Shown here piece after piece: positions 15,448 to 19,235 of a stretch of DNA of 19,235 nucleotides. A model generated the notes under the pieces. It made no database searches. It had not been told where the DNA came from and saw only the letters and a program-made list of their open reading frames with translations. The position numbers and the translations under genes were made by a program. Position 1 is the stretch's first letter. Each line of letters starts with the position of its first letter. Origin of the DNA: JBPOJN01 sp052033505 (GTDB lineage Bacteria > UBA10199 > JACPAL01 > GCA-016699445); assembly GCA_052033505.1 (NCBI GenBank), contig JBPOJN010000077.1:1-19235 (forward strand), read 5' to 3'.

Positions 15448-16083
15448 ATGGAACAGCCATTTTGGAACAAACATTACGCGGCATTTCAACTCCAAGACCC
15501 TTCCGATTTTTCGCAAGCCTGCATCCGGAAGCGCCTGCGGAAAGACGACGTCTTGATCGAGCTGGGATGCGGTAACGGCCGCGACGGCCTCGCTCTCTCG
15601 GAGCATGTCGCACACTATATAGGTATCGACGCCTGTGGAGTCGCCATCGAAAATTTTTCCAAAGCCGCGCAAAAAAGTCCGACTCCCCTGAAGCTTTTGA
15701 AATCAGATTTTACGGCCTTGGATTTCAATGAGTTCGCGCCCGCTTCGGGACGTTTGGTGATCTACAGCCGCTTCTCACTGCATTCCCTGACCTATGCCGA
15801 GCAAGAACGATTGTTGGAAAACGTGGCCAAGATCCGCAAAACGCCTTGGGCTTTTTTGATCGAAGCGCGCACGATCCACGATACCCTTTACGGCGTCGGG
15901 AAAAACGTCGGGCTTCACGAATATGAAACGGATCATTACCGGCGCTTCATCGATCCTTCCGCATTTCTGAAACAGATCGCGTCTCAATTCAAAGTTCCTT
16001 ATTTCGAAGTCTCGAACGGATTCGCCGCATTCAAGAACGAAGACCCGATCGTCCTCAGGGCGGCCATCGAGCCTCAATCCTAA
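15448..16083 (+). CDS. Class I SAM-dependent methyltransferase
   Basis: 211-residue Rossmann-fold methyltransferase. The SAM-binding motif I is VLIELGCGNGRDG (Glu38 to Gly44), followed by YIGIDACGVAIENF with the acidic residue that holds the ribose, and later LLKSDFTAL. The N-terminus FWNKHYAAF is aromatic-rich, as in other small methyltransferases of carbohydrate clusters. It lies between the CysC-like kinase and the sulfotransferase, so it probably O-methylates a sugar, an acyl group or a transferred phospho group in the same decoration module. Acceptor unknown. Confidence 0.87.
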   Translation: MEQPFWNKHYAAFQLQDPSDFSQACIRKRLRKDDVLIELGCGNGRDGLALSEHVAHYIGIDACGVAIENFSKAAQKSPTPLKLLKSDFTALDFNEFAPASGRLVIYSRFSLHSLTYAEQERLLENVAKIRKTPWAFLIEARTIHDTLYGVGKNVGLHEYETDHYRRFIDPSAFLKQIASQFKVPYFEVSNGFAAFKNEDPIVLRAAIEPQS

Positions 16084-16104
16084 GAACGTCCCGTATTCTG
16101 CGTG

Positions 16105-17313
16105 ATGACCCAACCCACCCTCCACTCTCAGCAATACCGGCAATACATGGAGCATCTTCAGACGTTGCCCATGCACGCCTTGGTCACGACGGGACGCACG
16201 GGATCGGATTTTTTACAAAGCCTTTTGGATTCCCATCCCCAGATCCTGACCTTTAACGGGCATTTTCTCGTGTATTCCGAATTTTTCATGCAATCGGCCG
16301 CGTTTTCCATTCCCGAAGGGCGCATCTGCGACGCGGCGGATGAGTTCATCGGACGCTATCTGCACAAACTCGTTTCCCGTTATGACATTCAAGAAGCCAA
16401 GGACCGACTGGGAGAAAACGGAGACCAATCCTTCGCGCTTGATACCGAGGCCTTCAAGCGGCACGTGATCGGATTGATGGAAGGCCGTACTTTGAATTCC
16501 CATGATTTCCTGTTAGCCGTATACGGCGCTTACGCGCTCTGCCTCGGACAAGATCTCACTTTGATGCGGATACTTTTCCATCATCCACACTTGGAAGATG
16601 AGTTTCTTTTGTTCCTCAAAGATTTTCCGGCGACACGTGTCGTATTCAGCAGCCGCGATCCACGCGCCAATTTTTGCTCTCACGTCGAACACTTTCGCCA
16701 ATATTACAAGACGCACGACAACGAACAGCATCTCTACAATTGCCTGAAAATGATGCTCGAAGACTCGGAGTTGGGAGTAAAACTGAAGCTCGATTATACC
16801 GCCACGCGCCTTGAAGATTTGCCACGGGAAGACACCTTGCGCGCTTTCGCGTCCTGGCTGGGCGTGGATTACTGCGACTCGATGCTGCGCTCGACCTGGG
16901 CGGGTTTGGACTGGCACGGAGACCGCATCTCCAATAAAAAATTCTCCGCGACAGGCTGGTCCGAAAAAAGGACAGAAAACGGTTGGCAGAAGCGCTTAGG
17001 GCGCATGGAACAGTACGTCCTCAACTTCATCATGAACAGTCGCTTGGTTCACTACCGATATCCGGTTCGTCCCGTCGGTATTTTGGACGCGATCGGCACG
17101 GCTCTGCTTATTCCCTTACCTTTCAAATATGAGCGTCGCTTCCTCTCTCCGAAATATCTCTGGTCCATGCTGCGCGGTGGAAACAACGTCATGCGCCTGC
17201 AGGTCTTAGTTTCTCCCTTCTATTACTGGCGCCGCGTCCGGATTTGTTACCGCCACTACCTACGCACATTGCGTGGCGAAAAATTCACCGGTACCTGGGT
17301 CCAAGTGGAATGA
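16105..17313 (+). CDS. PAPS-dependent sulfotransferase family protein
   Basis: 402 residues. The 5'-phosphosulfate loop reads LVTTGRTGSDFLQSLLDSHP (residues 26-45), and the 3'-phosphate motif reads VVFSSRDPRANFCSHVEHF, with Arg184 and Ser192 spaced eight apart as in classical sulfotransferases. Together they indicate use of PAPS to sulfate an acceptor, here most likely a hydroxyl of the surface glycan or its precursor. The C-terminal 110 residues (from about VRPVGILDAIGTALLIPLPF) contain a hydrophobic stretch and many basic residues, which could bring the enzyme near the membrane. I chose the ATG at 16105; the GTG immediately before it is an alternative. It overlaps the next gene by four bases. 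Acceptor not identifiable. Confidence 0.83.
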   Translation: MTQPTLHSQQYRQYMEHLQTLPMHALVTTGRTGSDFLQSLLDSHPQILTFNGHFLVYSEFFMQSAAFSIPEGRICDAADEFIGRYLHKLVSRYDIQEAKDRLGENGDQSFALDTEAFKRHVIGLMEGRTLNSHDFLLAVYGAYALCLGQDLTLMRILFHHPHLEDEFLLFLKDFPATRVVFSSRDPRANFCSHVEHFRQYYKTHDNEQHLYNCLKMMLEDSELGVKLKLDYTATRLEDLPREDTLRAFASWLGVDYCDSMLRSTWAGLDWHGDRISNKKFSATGWSEKRTENGWQKRLGRMEQYVLNFIMNSRLVHYRYPVRPVGILDAIGTALLIPLPFKYERRFLSPKYLWSMLRGGNNVMRLQVLVSPFYYWRRVRICYRHYLRTLRGEKFTGTWVQVE

Positions 17314-18578
17314 GAATCCTCATCTATTGGGAACAAGAGATGTGGGGCGGCGTCGACACACACTTGCTGGCGCTGTTGTCTTCCTGGCCTTCGGCCGAGG
17401 ACGAGTTCGTGCTGATGGTCAATGAAGGCAACGCGGGATTCGAGCGTTTGCGGGAAAGCTTCCTCGGCCTGCCGCACATGCGATGCGTCGTCGTGCCATC
17501 TTATTCCCATAACGAATTAAATCGCCGTTTTCGGGGAAATCCGCTCTTGAGACGTTTTTCGCCCCTGCTGCATTTTGTGCAGCCTCTCACATACCGGCTA
17601 TCGGTGCGCCGGATGCGGAAGCATTTCCGGAACGAAGGCCCTTTCGATCTCCTGCTCGCGAACAACGGGGCCTATCCCGCCGCGTGGGGAACGATTGCGG
17701 CTATCGAAGCGGCTGCCCAGTCGGATATTGCAGCCCGTCTCCTGCTCGTGCATCACGCGGCCAAACCGGCCGCGGCGTTCATGGGTTGGTTCGAAAACCG
17801 CATCGATCGCAAAATCTCGCGCCTGGCATCCGCCGTGATCTGTGTCTCCCAAGCGACCAAGAATACTTTGTCCTCGCACCGGCGCCTGGACACTGGGATT
17901 CTACCCATCCGCGTCATCCCGCATGATATTGTGCTAAGCCCGCCCACGGGTGAGCCTATCACGGACATCCGAAAAACCGTCGCTGCCCCGCCGCATGAGA
18001 AACTCGTGGGCATCGTCGGACGCATCCACGATTACAAAGGTCATGAAGATCTGATCTTGGCTTTGAATCTCCTGACGTTGGAGGAACGGAAAGCTTTGCG
18101 CTTGGTCGTGATTGGCTCAGGCGAAGCGCAAGAATGCGAACGCCTCTTAAAATTAGTCCGCACCTTGAATCTTGAAGATCGCGTGCATTTTTTAGGTTAT
18201 TTGCCGGGGCGCCCGACGGATCTCATCGCACAGCTCGATCTGGTGGCGATGGTGACGCGCGACTTCGAGGGTTTCGGTTTAACTCTCGCCGAAGCAATGA
18301 CGGCAGGCGTTCCCGTGCTCGCCACGCGCGTCGGGGCCATACCGGAGTTTGTTGACGAAACGACGGGAGTCCTCGTAAATCCCAAGTCACCGCCGGAGAT
18401 CGCCGAAGCCTTCCGGGATTTTCTATCCCGCCCGGAAAACTGGCATCGCCGCGCCGCCGCCGCAAAACGGCGCATGGAACTCAAAGGCGACACCATGTCC
18501 GAAAAATACCGAAAACTGTTCCTGGAATGCCTCGCGGCACCTGCGCCGTCCTGCATTAAGAAAGAGGTCCTGGCATGA
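17310..18578 (+). CDS. GT4-family glycosyltransferase
   Basis: 422-residue GT-B enzyme. The N-terminal domain starts MRILIYWEQEMWGGVDTHLL, a GT4-type acceptor loop with two glycines. The C-terminal donor domain has VGIVGRIHDYKGHEDLILAL, VIGSGEAQ, VHFLGYLPGR and the EX7E motif FEGFGLTLAEAMTAGVPV (Glu320 and Glu328), typical of retaining nucleotide-sugar transferases. It likely adds one sugar to the lipid-linked repeat unit at the inner membrane face. Donor and acceptor cannot be read from the sequence. It overlaps both neighbouring genes by four bases. Confidence 0.9.
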   Translation: MRILIYWEQEMWGGVDTHLLALLSSWPSAEDEFVLMVNEGNAGFERLRESFLGLPHMRCVVVPSYSHNELNRRFRGNPLLRRFSPLLHFVQPLTYRLSVRRMRKHFRNEGPFDLLLANNGAYPAAWGTIAAIEAAAQSDIAARLLLVHHAAKPAAAFMGWFENRIDRKISRLASAVICVSQATKNTLSSHRRLDTGILPIRVIPHDIVLSPPTGEPITDIRKTVAAPPHEKLVGIVGRIHDYKGHEDLILALNLLTLEERKALRLVVIGSGEAQECERLLKLVRTLNLEDRVHFLGYLPGRPTDLIAQLDLVAMVTRDFEGFGLTLAEAMTAGVPVLATRVGAIPEFVDETTGVLVNPKSPPEIAEAFRDFLSRPENWHRRAAAAKRRMELKGDTMSEKYRKLFLECLAAPAPSCIKKEVLA

Positions 18579-19235
18579 AAGTCGTCATCCTGTGCGGCGG
18601 CTTGGGCACGCGCCTCTCCGAAGAAACCCAAGTGAAGCCTAAGCCCATGGTCGAGATCGGCGGACGTCCTATTCTGTGGCACATCATGAAGATTTACGAA
18701 CGGCATGGGCAAAAAGATTTCCTGTTGGCCCTGGGTTATAAAGGCGAGATCATCAAAGATTATTTCCTGAATTACCACGCCCGCCAAAGCGACCTCACGG
18801 TCCATCTGAAGACCGGCCAAATAGATTACCGAAATCCCACCGCCGAAGATTGGAACGTGTCTTTGATCAATACAGGCGCCCAGAGTCTCACAGGTGGACG
18901 ACTCTTGCGGCTGAAACCACATTTAGAATCCGAAGGAACTTTTATGCTGACCTACGGCGACGGAGTTTCGGACGTCGATATTACGGCATTGTTGGCCTTT
19001 CACCGTTCTCACGGACGCACCGCCACGGTGACGGCCGTCCGACCGTCGGCGCGTTTCGGGGGGATGCATATCGGCGGAGGAAAGGTTCTGGATTTCCAAG
19101 AAAAACCCCAGTCCGGCGAAGGCTGGATCAACGGAGGATTTTTCGTATTCGAACCTTCGGTCTTCAAATATCTCGAGAACGACGCGACGATCCTGGAAAA
19201 AAGTCCTTTGGAAACCCTGGCGCGTGAAGGCCAAT
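18575..19235 (+). CDS. rfbF: Glucose-1-phosphate cytidylyltransferase RfbF (3'-truncated by the window edge)
   Basis: First 220 residues of a protein usually about 257 long. The N-terminus VVILCGGLGTRLSEET, followed by KPKPMVEIGGRPILWHIMKIY, is diagnostic for RfbF. MLTYGDGVSDVDI holds the metal-binding aspartate, and FQEKPQSGEGWINGGFFVF is the sugar-phosphate site. It makes CDP-glucose from CTP and glucose-1-phosphate. In known clusters CDP-glucose feeds RfbG (4,6-dehydratase) and then 3,6-dideoxyhexoses or branched sugars, so such genes are expected just past the right edge. The reading frame stays open to the end of the window. Confidence 0.94.
   Translation, partial: MKVVILCGGLGTRLSEETQVKPKPMVEIGGRPILWHIMKIYERHGQKDFLLALGYKGEIIKDYFLNYHARQSDLTVHLKTGQIDYRNPTAEDWNVSLINTGAQSLTGGRLLRLKPHLESEGTFMLTYGDGVSDVDITALLAFHRSHGRTATVTAVRPSARFGGMHIGGGKVLDFQEKPQSGEGWINGGFFVFEPSVFKYLENDATILEKSPLETLAREGQ

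Noticed and set aside
1..19235. Mobile element, phage, CRISPR or defence island
   Set aside because: No transposase, integrase, direct-repeat array, tRNA or toxin-antitoxin gene is visible. All genes are co-directional and fit glycan biosynthesis.

Overview
This window is one densely packed gene cluster, read entirely left to right, for surface-glycan (O-antigen, capsule or flagellar glycan) biosynthesis. It contains 17 genes plus a partial gene at each edge. No gap between genes exceeds about 22 bases, and many stops and starts overlap (ATGA or TAATG). I see no RNA gene, mobile element, CRISPR array, terminator or promoter, so the block looks like the interior of one long operon. GC content looks like the mid-50s percent by eye. 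The gene set (nonulosonic acid pathway, LIC12162-type transferase, glucose-1-phosphate cytidylyltransferase) fits a Gram-negative bacterium with a complex surface polysaccharide. The phylum cannot be fixed from the sequence; spirochaetes or an uncultured lineage such as Omnitrophota are guesses only.

Layout. Bases 1-1779 carry the end of pseB and a complete pseC, the first two steps of the pseudaminic acid pathway. Bases 1776-6654 hold an aldo/keto reductase followed by an acyl-carrier cassette: a MaoC hot-dog/SDR fusion, an FkbH-type HAD protein, a stand-alone acyl carrier protein and a GNAT acyltransferase. Bases 6655-12000 return to the sugar pathway: an SpsF-type cytidylyltransferase, a class III aminotransferase, a PseG-PseH fusion, a PIG-L-type de-N-acetylase and the synthase PseI. 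Bases 11997-14865 hold an ATP-grasp ligase and an LIC12162-family putative glycan transferase. Bases 14884-17313 form a decoration module: an APS-kinase-like protein, a class I methyltransferase and a sulfotransferase. The right end has a GT4 glycosyltransferase and the start of an RfbF-type glucose-1-phosphate cytidylyltransferase, opening a CDP-sugar branch.

How the genes may work together. PseB, PseC, PseH, PseG, PseI and the cytidylyltransferase together can take UDP-GlcNAc to a CMP-activated pseudaminic-type nonulosonic acid. PseH activity is already supplied by the domain fused to PseG. The extra GNAT beside the ACP and FkbH, with the de-N-acetylase, the aminotransferase and the ATP-grasp ligase, therefore suggests that the sugar's amino groups receive an unusual acyl or aminoacyl group built on a carrier protein. 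The right-hand genes would add sulfate or a related group and methyl groups, and join the sugar to the polymer. The enzyme families are read from sequence; the joint pathway is inference.
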